Notes: generated by a model from the letters alone, not told the origin. A stretch of DNA of 64,000 bases from Pseudozyma flocculosa PF-1 (GCF_000417875.1 NW_006920872.1:106197-170196), one strand, 5' to 3'. Shown: positions 26,249-38,796, numbered from the stretch's first letter. Program-made: numbers and translations.

Positions 26249-27030
26249 GATGAGGATATGTGTGGTGGTGTAGGAGATGTGATGGAATGGTGAAGATTGG
26301 CGTAGACGACGAGGCTGGAGTGAGCGCAGCGGGCGGGCGGGCGGGAGCGGGCACCATGGCCCTGGCCCAGCCAAAGGGCCGGCCAGCTCCCACCCGCCCT
26401 CGCTCTCGGACGGCGGGCCCACTCGGTCTGCGCCAGCCAGCCAGCCGGCCGGCCGGCCTTGGACCGCCAAGTCGAGGTCTGGCTGGGCGGCTGGCCGCTG
26501 CTGGACCTTCCTGGCCGGACCTGGCTGCCGCTGGCTGGGCTCCACCGAGCTCGCCGGCCCTTTGGCCAGTCAAGGCAAGCGCTCGACCCTAGGCTCGAAG
26601 CAGGCACGTGCCGCAGACGGGGCCATGGCCTGCCGCTGCTTGGACTTTTTTGGATTTCTTGGATTTTCCCAGCAACCTCGGCCGAAGCTGAAGCCTGACA
26701 GGCTGCCCACTCGATCACCCTCGCCGATTTCCCAAATTTCGCAAGGAGCGGCGGGCGGGCTGGACCCACCCAACGGACCCCGCAGGCTAGAAGGCAGGGC
26801 AGGGGCCCGGCCAGGCCAGGCCAGGCCCGTAGCTCGCCCGCCAGCCAGGTCCCGAGTGGTTGCCTGGCTGACTGGCCGGTTGGCTGGCTGGCCGGCCCTG
26901 CGGCGGGAGCGCAGGCGCGGTCCGCCAGCTGGAGCGTCTGGCGCTCGGCGCTTGGCCTTCAACTTCTTTGCTCCTCGTCAAGACCACCCCTTCTCCGTAC
27001 CCCCCTACCCACACCCACAACTTCGTCACA
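26249..27030. promoter_or_regulatory. Bidirectional promoter region shared by RACK1 and RPL12
   Basis: 782 bases between the start codons of two genes for ribosome components transcribed outward. The RACK1 leader is CA/CT-rich on the minus strand (about 26249-26300) and the RPL12 leader is C-rich just before 27031. Between them lie dense GGCC-containing words: gccggccggcc near 26440-26465, aggccaggccaggcc near 26810-26827 and ggctggctggccgg near 26880-26895. Such a head-to-head layout would suit co-regulation; which words matter is not known. Confidence 0.6.
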
Positions 27031-28322
27031 ATGGCCCCTAAGATCGACCCCAACGAGATCAAGGTCCGTATCGACGCCCGACACGGTCCCTGCCGACACC
27101 GCCGCCACCGCCGCTCCGCCACCGCTGCTGCCGCCTGAATATCGTCGCTCTGGCCTCTGCTCGCCTGAGTGGGATGTCGTCTCGTCGCACGTCGCCCGAC
27201 CGCACCCCTCGTCGCCCAAAGATCGAAAGCCGCTGCACGAGGAGGAATTCCGAAATCGTCGACCGGGGCAGGATGGCCAAAAGAGCGGAAGGAAGGGAGG
27301 GACGAGACACACAGGAGCAGCCTCGTGGCGGGCTCCGACAGAGGGAGGCAGCGCTCTCGACTCGCGGAATTGAGAGGGTCATGCTCACTCTTGCGCTCGT
27401 GAAGCTGCGCTCAGCGAGGAGGGGTCATGCTTTCAGAGGCGCAGCGGCCCAAGGAGGGTGCTGGTCCTGAGAGCAAGGGAAGCTGGAAGCTGGAAGAAGG
27501 CGGCAGTCAACGCTTTGGTACATCGACCAAAGGTGTCGAATCGCTTCTCCCAGCGCGCTTCGATCTTTGGACGACGGCATCACAGACGACGACGACGAGC
27601 GACTATGGCGGCAGCAGCTTGCCGACGCTGCTCGGCAGGCGCGCGGAAACCTTCTACTGCCCTCTGCGCTCCGCTTCTGACCTTCCTTCCCTTGCTTCGC
27701 CGTTGAACCGCCCGCTCGCAATCGCAACAGATCATCTACCTCCGTGCCACCGGTGGTGAGGTCGGTGCCTCTTCGGCTCTTGCCCCCAAGATCGGTCCTC
27801 TTGGTCTCGTGAGTATACGTCAGGCAGCGCATATGCTGTCGATTTGCATCTCTTGCTGCCTTCCTGGATTCTGACCGATGGACCGTCCTGCCTGCTCCCT
27901 TTAATTCTGGCTCACGCGCCTCTTTCAACACCCCACAGTCGCCCAAGAAGGTCGGTGAAGACATTGCCAAGGCCACTGGCGAGTGGAAGGGTCTGCGCGT
28001 CACCGTCCAGCTCACGGTCCAGAACCGTCAGGCCGCCGTCTCGGTCGTCCCCTCGGCCTCGTCGCTCGTCATCAAGGCGCTCAAGGAGCCGCCGCGCGAC
28101 AGGAAGAAGGAGAAGAACATCAAGCACGGAGGCAACATCCCCCTCGACGAGATCATCGAGATTGCGCGAACAATGGCCCACAAGTCGTTTGCCAAGTCGC
28201 TCGCCGGCGGCGTCAAGGAGATCCTCGGCACCGCCCAGTCGGTCGGCTGCACCGTCGACGGCCAGGACCCGCACTCGATCATTGAGCAGATCGACGCCGG
28301 CGAGATCGAGATCGACGAGTAA
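27031..28322 (+). CDS. RPL12: 60S ribosomal protein L12 (uL11)
   Basis: Exons 27031-27063, 27731-27808 and 27939-28322, all phase 0, give 164 residues, the normal size. Family blocks: [11 protein letters not shown], then [69 protein letters not shown] and [14 protein letters not shown], ending EIEIDE. uL11 binds the GTPase-associated region of 25S rRNA together with the P-stalk and is involved in translation-factor action. Intron 1 (667 bases) is long for this window; I looked for C/D snoRNA boxes in it and found none convincing. Its donor is gtccgt, weaker than the usual gtgagt. The promoter is shared with RACK1. Confidence 0.97.
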
Positions 28323-28905
28323 ATGTATCCCCGATACCCCCTTGCCATTCCACATCCACCCTCAAAAATGCAAAGGAGTCGTCGAGGTGCATTTGCACGC
28401 ACACACGCACATACACACACACACATCTGCCTTGCCACGGGGGCCTGGAGGACGAGCTGAGGAGGTTCCGTCCTTCGGCCTGCGTCAACGCGGCTAGTCG
28501 AGGGGAGCCGCTAGGAGAGGCGACTGGGACGGGCCGGAGCGGCGAAGTCGACGGGAGACTCTGCACGCCGACTCCAGCCTTGATGGTTCGGAGAGCACCC
28601 CATGCGTAATCCTCTAGGTCTTCTCTTCTCACTCTCTCTATGCTTCCGGGGGGAAAGCACGCTCTCCATGGCCATTCATCGCCAGCCGTCCATTGCCCTG
28701 ATCGTCTGTCTCTTGTACACTTAACCACACACTTCTTCCCACTCACCATCCCCGTCCCGTCCGTCACAACACTCTCAAAATCCCCCCTGCGACCTACGAA
28801 ACATCTCTCTTACGCATGCATCGACATCCCTAGCTCGTGCCCTGTCTGCAGTTGCGATTCGCTCTGCATTGATAGGTTCGATCGAGAGAAGACCGACAGG
28901 CCAGG
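28323..28905. other. Convergent intergenic region with CA repeat
   Basis: 583 bases between the RPL12 stop and the end of the minus-strand unknown gene. It contains an imperfect ca dinucleotide repeat near 28396-28425 and otherwise C/T-rich sequence; presumably 3' UTRs. Confidence 0.5.
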
Positions 28906-29757
28906 TCACTTGAGGATGAACCAAGCCTCTCTCGCACCCTCCTCGTCAACATCGTCATCGAGCTCCATCCCAGGCCGGGACGGTATCGGCGCCGCCGCCA
29001 CGCTCGCCTGGTCGTCCACGCCAACATCGACGCGGCACCCCTCGTCAGCGGTACCACGGGTGGTCGAAAGCGTCCGGCTCGACGCGGCGCCCGCGGCCCT
29101 CTTGGCGATGCGACGACCGCGCTCCTTTGCCAGACACTTTTTCAGCGTCGCTTCCACCTGGGCCCGCGAAAGGCGCGACCAGGCGTGCCGGTCCGCGACA
29201 ATGTACTTGGGTCCCGACTTGACTCCGTTGCGGTGCACGGCGTGGAACTTGACTATGATCCGATCCGTCCCGCCCCGGCCTTCGTCGTCGTCGTCGTCGT
29301 CGTCGTTGGGGGCGCCTTGCTTCTTGTTTGCCGTCATCTTCGTCGCCGTACCTTGCTTTTCGCTCGGTACCGGCGCTTGCGTCCTTGACGAGGGGATGTT
29401 CGCATCGAGGGATGACAATGCCGCTCGGGCCGGCGCGGCGTCAGGATCGCTCTTGACCCTCTTCGTCGTCGTTTTGTCGGCAGGCGGGACGGTGAGACGA
29501 GTCGGTGTGCCGGCGGACCAATGCGAAACGACGACGTGGGTCGAGACGACTCGGACCGTCTCGGACGCTCCGCTCGCGGTGGTGCCGAATCGCTCCGTGT
29601 GGGTCTGGACGAGGTGGCTCGAGATGGTGGTGTACTCGCGCGCGATGTCGACACGACGGCTGTAGGTCATCCTCCTATGCTGCTTCTGCACCTCGTCCGC
29701 GCGGCTTGGTACGAGGAAGTGCGGGTAGAGGTGGGGCGTCGAGTCTTGTAACGTCAT
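28906..29757 (-). CDS. Uncharacterised basic/acidic protein, 283 residues
   Basis: A single open frame of 283 codons. The translation has protein-like composition: a Lys/Thr-rich middle (ADKTTTKRVKSDPD), an Asp tract of eight residues followed by EGRGGTDRIIVKFHAVHRNG, then a helical-looking segment (SRAQVEATLKKCLAKERG), an Arg/Lys patch that could be a nuclear signal (KERGRRIAKRAAG) and an acidic C-terminus. No signal peptide or membrane segment. An internal start at MTYSRRVDIAREYTT (residue 30) is also plausible. I recognise no domain. It could be lineage-specific; coding status is moderately supported by the frame, the structured middle and the lack of any competing gene. Confidence 0.55.
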   Translation of the reverse strand: MTLQDSTPHLYPHFLVPSRADEVQKQHRRMTYSRRVDIAREYTTISSHLVQTHTERFGTTASGASETVRVVSTHVVVSHWSAGTPTRLTVPPADKTTTKRVKSDPDAAPARAALSSLDANIPSSRTQAPVPSEKQGTATKMTANKKQGAPNDDDDDDDEGRGGTDRIIVKFHAVHRNGVKSGPKYIVADRHAWSRLSRAQVEATLKKCLAKERGRRIAKRAAGAASSRTLSTTRGTADEGCRVDVGVDDQASVAAAPIPSRPGMELDDDVDEEGAREAWFILK

Positions 29758-31608
29758 TCTCGTCGCAGATCGTCAGCGACGGGTATCCGAGCGACGTGAA
29801 AGGTGGTGCGAGAAGAGAGGTGGGGGACGAGACGTGGATCGGATCGGATCGGTTCGGATCGCGGCGCAGTGGGATGGGAGGGGACGGGGCCGGGTGGCGG
29901 GGCAAGACAGAACGTGCAACCCCGACATGGTCAGGACAAGCCGACGAGGATCTTATACCGCACCCTCACCGCCCGTCCTTCCGCCCTCGTTGACTACGTC
30001 GTCGCACAGCTCCCCTGCTGACGACAAACGATCAAAGGGGAGATGATGCCGCGACTGCCTCCTCTCCGCTACGATCTCGTAGCACACAAAAGGGAGCAGA
30101 GACGATGCCAAGACGAGCGGAGGCCGGTCAGGGCTACACGCACGACTCTTCTCCCCTTTCAGCCACGAAGATCCGCTGGTATGGTAAGCCCTTCGTCTCG
30201 GGGCTTGGAATATCGCCGACCTGTCCTGCCCATTTGATAGCTCAAGACAAAAGAGAGGCGCTGTGTCCTGCATGGCACAGACCGGACACGAGGCTTGCGA
30301 CAACAGCACGACGACGACGGGGAGGAGGCATGTAGGAACGGGGCCCTGGTGCGTTTCCGCCTTCGAGCGGCGTCCGACTGCGAGCAGACCTGTCGGGTCG
30401 TGCACCGTCCTCGTCCTCGTCCTGCTCCACGGGTCAGAAAGGGGATGTAGCCGCGAATACCGTGGGACGGGTCGACGATTCGGGCTGCATCGCCCCCTTT
30501 GTTGGCTTCGCTGCTCCCATTGACCGACGCCGGGCGGGCAGCCCCTTTGATGCCAACGCAACGCAGCGCGACGCGGAGAAGAGAAAAGAAAAGGTAGGGC
30601 CCGGGGCGTCGTGCGTCCCCTTTGTCCGACGCTCCCGACCTTTCAATCAGCCGGTCTCGACATTTACTCCCCGCTTCGATCACACTCCCCTCTGCGAGAG
30701 ACGGGGCCTCGAGGGGAGGGCGGGAAAAGTCATGATAGTAACGGTTTTTCCATTCGAGGCTGCTCGAGCGACAGACAGGACAAGGATGGGGAAGCAGGGA
30801 ATCGAAATCGGAGATGAGCACACGCAGTCGCAGTCTGTAGGAGTGGGAAAAAAGAATCGTCCGTTTGGGTAGAGTGGCGGCGTATATGACGGCGATGGCG
30901 ACGGCGAAATGTGCGTGAGTGGTGCCAGAGGGGAAAGCGAAGGAGAGGCGAGGGCAGCGGGCCGAGCTGAGTTGAGCTAAGCTGAGAGGAAGGAGCGGTG
31001 TGCGTCGAAAGGGCCCTCTGTCTGTGGTGCGGACCGAGGTACCGCACTTGGGGAAGGCCCCTCGATCGAGATTGTCCCAAAGACGACGCCGTGGCAGGTG
31101 AGCGAGCGCCAGAGAGGATATTGACAGGGTTGGTGAGGGTCGAGGGACGAGCGTGACATCCGTCGCTCCGGTCCGTGCGACTGCGTGCGCCGGACAGCGG
31201 GGAGTCGACGAAAGAGAGTGCCCTGCGCCTCGTTCGATGCCTCGTTGGAGGCTGGAAAGAGGCTCGCTCGTATCGGAGCCTCGTTGCAAGAGAATACAGT
31301 GGCGAGAGTGACTGAGGCGAGGGAACGACTGCGGATCGGCTGTGGCGAACGCTTGACGGAGTTTCGACGGGGCTTGCGGCGTCCGTTCTCTCGTGTTGGC
31401 GTCCAGACGTCGCAGCGGATCGTCCCAGTGCAGGGAGGATGCAAAGAGGATGCGATAAGATAGAAGCGGAAGCTGGGGAAGATGTCTACAGATAGGGAGC
31501 AAGAGAAAACGAGCGTGGATCCAATCGAGACCGGCAGGCGTCCGACGGAGCGAACCATCAGGCCAGCCCGGCGTCGCCAAACTTGAGCCAGACGTAATCG
31601 AGCCGGGC
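29758..31608. other. Intergenic: upstream of the unknown gene and 3' flank of the copper-radical oxidase
   Basis: 1.85 kb with no supported gene. The minus strand is pyrimidine-rich with long open frames whose translations are Arg/Ser/Pro-rich and lack domain character. ggatc-type words repeat near 29838-29862. I see nothing else definable. Confidence 0.5.
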
Positions 31609-34440
31609 CTAGCGCGCGTAGGAGCCCGAGTGGCTCTGGTCCTGGTGCCGGTGGCCGGAGCTCGAGTAGCTCTGATCTTGCTGCTGGTAGTGGCCAGAGC
31701 CGGACTGCGAGTAGCCGCCCTGCGGGGAGTCGTAGTACTGTCGCTGCTGCTGCGGGTAGTCGTCGTAGGTGCCGCCGTAGCGGTCGGCGTTGTCCTCGTA
31801 GTAGGCGCCGGCGTCACCGGCCATGTGCTCGCCCCAGCCCTGCTGCTGGTAGCCGGGGTCTCCGCTGCGGGGCCCGCTCGAGGTCGGGGACTGGTAGGCC
31901 AGCGGACTCGGGTTGTAGTCGTGGCTGCGCTGGCCGCCGCGCGGGCTGTCGTAGTAGCCGCCGAGCGCCTCCTTGCTCTCGCCGACGCCCTGCATCCGGT
32001 AGCTCTCAAACGTGTGCGAGCTCTCGTTGGCCGAGGTGGTGCCAAAGGCGCCGTTGACGTCGCCGCGGATGGACCCGACGGGCGTGTGGACTCGCTTGTA
32101 CTCGGCTCCCGAGCCGACGTCGCGGCTGGTCCAGGGCGCGGCCGAGTTGCGGGCCGCCGCCTTGGTGTCGGCCCGATTGCTCCGGCGCCGCCAGAGGCAG
32201 ATGCCGAGGATCAGCAGCGCAATAACGGCAGCACCGGCACCGGCAATGCCGGCGATCTTGCCAATGCTCCAGTCCGAGTCGCTGCTGCCGTCGGTCGAGG
32301 CGATCGAGGCGGTGAACTTGGTGCTGTTGACGGGCGTCGCGAGCGTCTGCAGAGCGGCGCCGAACTTGGGCGTGAAGGGGACCGCCTGCGCCTGGCCGAG
32401 CTGGTTGCCGACCGAGATGAACTTGCCCATGCTAGGAACGCCGCCGACGGTGACGAAGAAGAGCGCCGGGCCGGGCACAAACAGGCGGAGGACCTGCTGC
32501 GTCGGGGGCAGCGGGTTGACCGTGTAGGTGACCGAGGCGTCGTCGTGGACGACGTAGGTGTAGTCGAGGTAGATGGCGCGCTGGCCCATGTTCATGGCGT
32601 GGGTCGAGAAGCCGGGTCGGATGATGGCAAACTTGGTGTTGGCCGCCTTTGCGTTGGCGCTGTCGCCCATAAAGGTGCCGTTGACGGTGATCTCGAACGG
32701 AGCACCGCCATACATGATCGTGTCCGGCATGCCCTGGGGGTACGGGCGCGGCTTGCCCCAGTAGGGCGGGTAGAATTTCTCGACCTCGTACGTGGTGTTG
32801 AACGCCTGGGGCGTCAGGCCGGTGGGCATGTTGGTCACGACGTCCTGGTGAGGGTTGGAGCCGGCGACGAGGACCGAGCCGTCGGGGATCAGGATGGCGC
32901 TCGAGTGGTACAGGCGGGCGATGGTCGACGGCGACAGGCCGCGGTTCGAGATGCGCTGGCTCTTTGGCTTCGACGGGTCGTAGATGACGGGCGTGTAAGC
33001 GGGGTCCTGGCACATGCCCTCGGTGTTGACGACGCCGTTGGGTGTCTGGACCTGGTTCCACGTCGCGTTGCCGTAGCCGGCGGTTCCCTTGGAGCCGCCG
33101 TTGAGGATGACCATGGTGCCGTCGGGCAGGTGGATGAACTGGCCCATCGAGCGGCCCTCGGGCAGGTCGCCCTCGTGCTCGTAGTTGGCGCTCGGGTTCT
33201 TGGTGCCGTCGGCCATCTCGGGGATGATCGACGAGCAGTCCTTGGAGGCCGGGATGCCGAGGATGTTGTCGGCGGGCCCCGTGTAGTTGCCCCAAGTGGC
33301 GTCCGAAAGGATGCTGCCGCCGCAGAAGAGGATGCTGGGCGTGTAATTGTCGGCCGAGGTGAGCGGCTTCATCGCGACGGCGGCCGAGGCGGGATAAACC
33401 CGGACAATCTCTGCGCGTCGCGGAGCGGCAACGAAGAAAGAGAAGGACAACAGGCGGCGGGAACACCGATGATCAGCCGCGCGGATCCAGAGGGCAGCAC
33501 TGAAGGCTGGAGGAGTGCAGGGCGCATCCCCTCATCGGGCAAACTCACGGTTAGGCATGTCGGGCAGGTACTCTTCCTTGTTGTTCATGTGGTCCCAGAG
33601 GATGGTGCTGTAGTTGGCCTGCATGAAGATCTTGCCCGAGGGCATGAGGAACGTGTGCGGGTACATGTTGAGGCCCGAGGTGTTGCCCATGAACTGGCTG
33701 ACCTGCTGCGGCGGCTTGCCGGCGGGCGGGTAGTACTCGTAGGTGGGGTTGGCGCCGCCGGCGTTGAGGTTGTCGATGCTGCCGCCCTGGAAGAATGGGT
33801 CGGTGTTGGGCGTGTTGCGATTGATGTAGCCACCGCCAGTCGCGCCTCCGATCAGCAGGATGCTTCCGTCCTCGAGACCCTCGATGCCTGGGTACCACCG
33901 CCTCGACTGCATCTGCAGGCCTCCCGTGTTGGGCGGCGTGTCGAGCCAGACCAGGTTGCCGCTATCGGTCTGGGGCTCGAGCAGCCGCAGCGCCTGTTGG
34001 CCGTCGTAGTCGTTGTACGGGTTGACGCCGTACGGAACACCGGCACCTCCGTAGCCGACGGCCTGGTTGCCGCCGGCGACGACCCAGGTGCCGTTTCCGA
34101 GCGTGAGGCCGGATGCGCAGAAGGTGTTGGTCTGGACGGCGACACCGCGGACGCTGTTGTCCTCCAGGTTAAAGAAGGCACCCCAGACGGGTCGGCCATC
34201 GTCGAGCTTCTTGCGGTTGTTTTCGGCCTTGTCGAGGATGAAGACGGTGTCTTGGTTGACGAGGCCCAGCATCATGGCCGAGGCGAGCGAGTTGGTCTGC
34301 ACCACCTCGTACTCGCCCGCACCCTCGCCGGCGTACGCGCCATGGGGCAGCGAAGCCAGACCAAGAGCAGCGGTGGCCACCGAAGCTGCACGCAACAACT
34401 TGCCTGCAAACGTCGCGGTGCTGCGACGGGTCGATCTCAT
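31609..34440 (-). CDS. Membrane-tethered copper-radical oxidase (glyoxal oxidase / galactose oxidase family)
   Basis: Exons 33549-34440 and 31609-33410 (138-base intron, phase 1) give 897 residues. A signal peptide lies within residues 1-37. The catalytic set is present: Cys108 in TFCASG and Tyr183 in RRWYPG (the Cys-Tyr cofactor pair of the family), Tyr465-His466 in ARLYHSS and His568 in STHAMNMGQR as copper ligands. Kelch-like beta blades are recognisable (DGSILLIGGATGGG, LPDGTMVILNGGSKG). A single membrane span follows at about 683-703, then about 190 cytosolic residues rich in Tyr, Gln, Ser and Gly. Such enzymes oxidise small aldehydes or alcohols and release H2O2 at the cell surface. Ustilago Glo1 has the same membrane-bound form and is needed for filamentous growth and virulence. 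The precise substrate cannot be told from the sequence. Confidence 0.92.
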
Positions 34441-37400
34441 GATGGCGATCGAGGGGATGCTGCTTCTAATGATCTGACGGGTGGACTCTAGGAGAGCAGT
34501 GTTGGAGTGCGAGGTCGGGGGTAAGATGAAGGAGCCGTCGGACGGGTTGAAAAGGGCGGATGTGGTCGAACCCGCCAGCGCGCAGATCAGAGGCCAGACA
34601 GGGACAGGGGAGGGCGACTGCTGTGCGATCCAGAGTGGGTTGTACAGCGCCTCCGAACAAAAGCCTCGCAGGGTCTGGACCGCGTCTGCTTTATGGCTCC
34701 GAGCGGCGACGAGCGAAGAGCAGATGCAGCGAGGTGGGGGTCGATCGCTCCACGACTCTAGAAGCGGCGGTAGTCCCACAGGGGGAAAGGTCGGGGAGCG
34801 GCGGCAGAGTAAGCGGTTGGTGAGGATGCCCTGTTCAGTCAGTCGGATCAACGTCTCTGGGAGCCGCAGAGGAGGGGAGTGGTCTGGACCGCGACGATGG
34901 TGAAGAAGAGAAGGTCGTCGGAGGCGATCAGGGATGAGCCAGCGAGGGGGATCAGGGATGGTGGTCGAGTACGAGAGACGGGGGTGAGGTGAATGGAAGC
35001 TGGACGGAGGTCTGCCCAAAAGTGGCGAGGTCGCCTTGGGCGTAGGCACGCGGGCCATGCCTGCTGAAGGGGGGCTATGCTCGCGGCTGGCCGGGTTCGA
35101 CCCTCCCCCTGGCTCGCCAGGCGGGGGTGACAGGCAGCCAGGTCAGGGGAGCTCGAAACCAGGCGGGCGGCAGGGCGGGCGGCGCCGGCGAGGCGAAATT
35201 CAGAGACACACGCACGCGTACGCACCCCCTCAGCCTAACTAGCCTCGTTCTCGACGCACCGACGCCCGACGCCGGCCAAGCAGCAGGCCTGCGAAGCCTG
35301 GCCTGGCCTAGCCTCGGCCAGCCCAAAAGAAGAACCAGACAGGGGGGCCGGCCCTGGCCAGGCGGCACGGCGCGAAGAAGCCCAAAACCAGGCAGGCGCA
35401 TGGATTTCCCAAACCAGGCCGACAGGCAGCAGCTGGAGCAGCAGCAGCAGCTTGCTTGGCATCCCGTCGTCGGCCTCGACCTGCGGGCCTCTGGCCTGCC
35501 TGCCTGCTTCCCTGCTTGGCCGCTTGCTTGCTTGCTGCTTGCTCGACGCCTCGCTGCTGCCGCTCCTGGCCTCTCTGGAACGCAGCGTAGCCCTAACTCT
35601 ACCGGTAGCTGCCTGATGCGAGGGAGGAAGGGCTAGGCTAGGCACCGGCGAGGGCCGACGTATGTACGAGGTCGAGCGAGCTCGGCTGCTCCGCTGCCCT
35701 ACCCCCCACCAACCAAACCAGCGGGCACGGCGGGCACGGCTGTGGGCTTCGCCGGGCTTGGCAGGCAGGCTTCGCGGTGCCTGGGCGTCAGGCCCGCCCG
35801 AACGTCCGCCTGGTTCTCACTGGCTCGGCGCACCGCCGACACGGGAAGTCCTGGCTCAGCAGCATGCGCCTGCTGCTTGCTTGCTGCATGGCCCGGCCAC
35901 GCCAGGCGGCGACGATCAGACCAGAAGCAGGCGGCCAGCGTGGTCGCGATCAGCAACTAGTCTCAGGCGGCCACCACGGCATCGCTCCGAGCCGCGGTCT
36001 GCCTTGCGATGGCACCCAGGCTCTCTCCGACTCTGGCCCGCCCTCGCTGTCCCGTCGATCTTTCTTCGTTGTCGCAAAGGGAGGGCGTGCGTCTCCCTGC
36101 GGAAGGTCGTTACCAGCAGCGACAGCGGCTGTCATTGCTGTCCATGATACAGCTACTCGTCGTCTGAGAGAGGCGCAGGTCAAAGACGGCAGCGGCAGCG
36201 GCCAAGTCGGACGCCCACGTACCTACTTCCAGGGCGGAGGAACTCGGGCACGACGGCCGCCGTGGCGGCACTACAGTACTCTGGTGAAGCATCATTGAGG
36301 AGTGCCGTCGGCGCATGCCGAAGCTGGAGCTGGCCGTAACGACGACACGTAACTCCTCTCGGCCAGGCCACGCTGGAAGTGCTTCTTCTGCCAGCTGGGC
36401 TTGCTGAGCTGGGGTCATGCCCTCGTCGTTGCTCCTTCACGCTCGATCGCGACCAAAGTCGACACGGGCCAGCCCGGCAAATCCGTCGAGTCGAGCAAAG
36501 TGGCCTGACCCGTCGTGCGCAGCATGGTATCCGTCAACGGTCTTCGAGGCCGACCGGGTTGACCATCGTCGCCATCGTCCGAGCCCTGACTGACTAGTAA
36601 CTAGGGCACATTTGCTGGCACGGGATCGGCGGCCAGGCATTTTGTTGCGTTGTCGGAGGTGCGACGTGCGTCGGTAGAGCCGCGCAGACGCCCCCCCCCC
36701 CCCCTCCCCTCCTTAACCCATCTCTACCGGCTGTCGCCGAACGAGTCGAGACCGCGACCACCGCCACCCGTACTCCGCCCCATCCCTGCCGTATCTACCT
36801 AGCTGCAATGTATTGTCTGCACGGCCATTCCCTCTCTGAGATGGCCGCGTCCACGCCGTCATGGCGCAGCGATACGAGCCGATGCTGGTGCCCAGCAACA
36901 GGCCTTCGAGGTGGCAGCGACGACGATGTCGACGACCCCTTGTGCGCTGTTCCACACCGCCATGGGCTTTTGTCTTCATCGTTATCGCGATCTCCTCGGG
37001 CCAGGTTGTCAAGGCTCTGTCGCATCAGTCTGCCTAAGAAAGCCCCGAACAGGCGCCTCCGGGTTGCACAACATGGTGGCGCAGCCGGCCATCTCCATAC
37101 GCAGTAAATAGCCTCGGCACCGCCATACTCTGAGCAGCACAGGCGCCTGCCTGGCAGGTGCAGAAGATTTCTTGCCGTGCTTGACTGCTCCTTTGGCGAC
37201 GGCATCGACAAAGGTACCCCGGAACGCCTTGCTTGCGAACCGTAACGAGCGTCGTCGATGCCGCCGGCCGGCGCGCATCCTGCACGGCCTGCCGGCAGCT
37301 ATCTGTAAAGATGGACGGATCGTCGTGTCGGCGAAACCGCGTGGAACGCCACAGCACGTTGACGGACGGAGAAGGGCGGGCCCCTGGTACTGTAGAGCCT

Positions 37401-38796
37401 CCTCGCCCGCGAGGACAGCCGGCATGACAGGCAGGCCTGGCCTGGCTGGTCAAGCCGCCAACGCTGGACGACGCGGCGCTTCGCGGCCAACAGTCTGAGT
37501 GGAGAGACTCGAGCCGGACCTCGAGACGCACGGTGCGTCGCCCCGCGCCCTTGTTGCGAGCCGCCGGCACCACCAGGCTAGGGGCCCAGCACGGCACCCA
37601 TCTGCCCATGCGCAGCTGGCCACACGACGAGCTGCTTTGTTTCTTCTCTTCTGGAAGGGAGGCCTAAAGTTAGGCTGCTGCTCTGGACCTCGAGCCGGCG
37701 ACTTGCTTGACGAACGGTGCCCAGGTGTGGCGTGGCGTGTGGACCAGCTCCGGCGACTATCGTATGCTCGACCGCGGAAGGCTTCTTTTCGGTTGCGAGG
37801 TCGGGCGAGGTGGAGCTCGGCGACTTGACTGCGGGGGCATCGATGCTTTCTCATTCGCCCGAGAAAAAAGCGCGCCCGATCACACGTACGTCTTGTCCCA
37901 GCGATCGGCAGGCCTCCTGGAGCGACCAGCAGGCGTCTGCCGCAGCAGAGCTGGCCGTCGCTGACCTCGGCCCTGCCTTGCGAGTTGCGACCGACCTGCC
38001 TCGCTCAGGGCCAGGCCCACACCGCAACACGTCTGCCTCGCAGTCCACGCCGAGTAGAGCGGGTCTTCGCTGGATCAGCTGCCGTCACCGACCGCAAGCT
38101 CCTGCGTTGAGAGCTGGCCGCCACCGGTCGAGTAGGTGGTGCTGGCCATCTTCCATCATGAGCGACCGCAGCAACCAAGGAGGCGGCGGGAGCAACACCT
38201 CTCCCCTAACTTAGCTCTGGCCCACTGGGCACGGAAATTTTCACCTCTCGCTGCTGAGCGCAGCAGGTACAGGTGGTGCTTCTGCTAGAGAGCCTCGCCC
38301 AACATGCGGCGCAGCAGAGGCAGAGCCTGCTGGGCAGGAATGGGCAAAGGGGCAGAGGCCACCGGTACCGTAGAAGAGCCCAGCAGCTGCAGAGGGCGGG
38401 CCAGCCGATCTCGCCAGCCTCTGCGGAGCGGGCGCCAGAGAGAAGCAGCCGAAGGCCAGGCCAGGCTGGGCGAAAAAGAGGCGACGAGAGAGAGGAAAAA
38501 AACATCACGCCGCCCCCGGGGCGCCTGGCCAGTCGAGTCGAGTCGAGTCGAGGGCCAGGCCAAGCCAAGGCGAGAGGCGTGGCGTGCTGCGCCTGGCTGT
38601 CCTGCCCCTCTGCTCTGGTGCCCTCATCCTCCCTGCTGGCCTGCTGGCCTGCTGGCCTGACCTGGCCTGGCCTGACCTGGCCTGGCTGTCCTCTGGCGCG
38701 AAGGTGAGCGCGGTCGCGGCCCTCACCTGCTGCTGCTTGGCCAGGCTGGACCAGGCCGCTCTCGCCAGCCAGCCAGCCAGCCAGCCAGCGCAGAGC
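34441..38796. other. Gene-poor, low-complexity intergenic region
   Basis: About 4.4 kb up to the large gap. The first part is probably the oxidase promoter. The rest carries clusters of ggcct/aggcc and gctt words (35290-35360, 35460-35560, 35760-35800, 38640-38695), a gtcga pentanucleotide repeat near 38532-38555 and a C14 tract at 36691-36704. Open frames are short and overlap on all strands, with Arg/Pro/Ala-rich translations. No transposon protein, tRNA or rRNA is recognised. Confidence 0.55.
36691..36704. repeat. Poly-C tract (14 bases)
   Basis: An uninterrupted C14 run followed by more C/T-rich sequence, in gene-free DNA. One of four long G/C mononucleotide tracts in the window. Confidence 0.9.

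Noticed and set aside
27064..27730. Search for a snoRNA in the long RPL12 intron 1
   Set aside because: Several CTGA words occur but no RTGATGA-like C box or terminal stem at proper spacing.
30159..32045. 628-codon minus-strand open frame
   Set aside because: Overlaps the oxidase C-terminus in another frame and continues into pyrimidine-rich flanking DNA; composition is Arg/Ser/Pro-rich with no domain.
31630..34491. 953-codon plus-strand open frame
   Set aside because: Antisense shadow of the copper-radical oxidase, also crossing its intron without regard to splice sites.
35080..35120. tRNA-like gggttcgaccc (B-box resemblance)
   Set aside because: No matching A box, acceptor stem or cloverleaf could be built around it.
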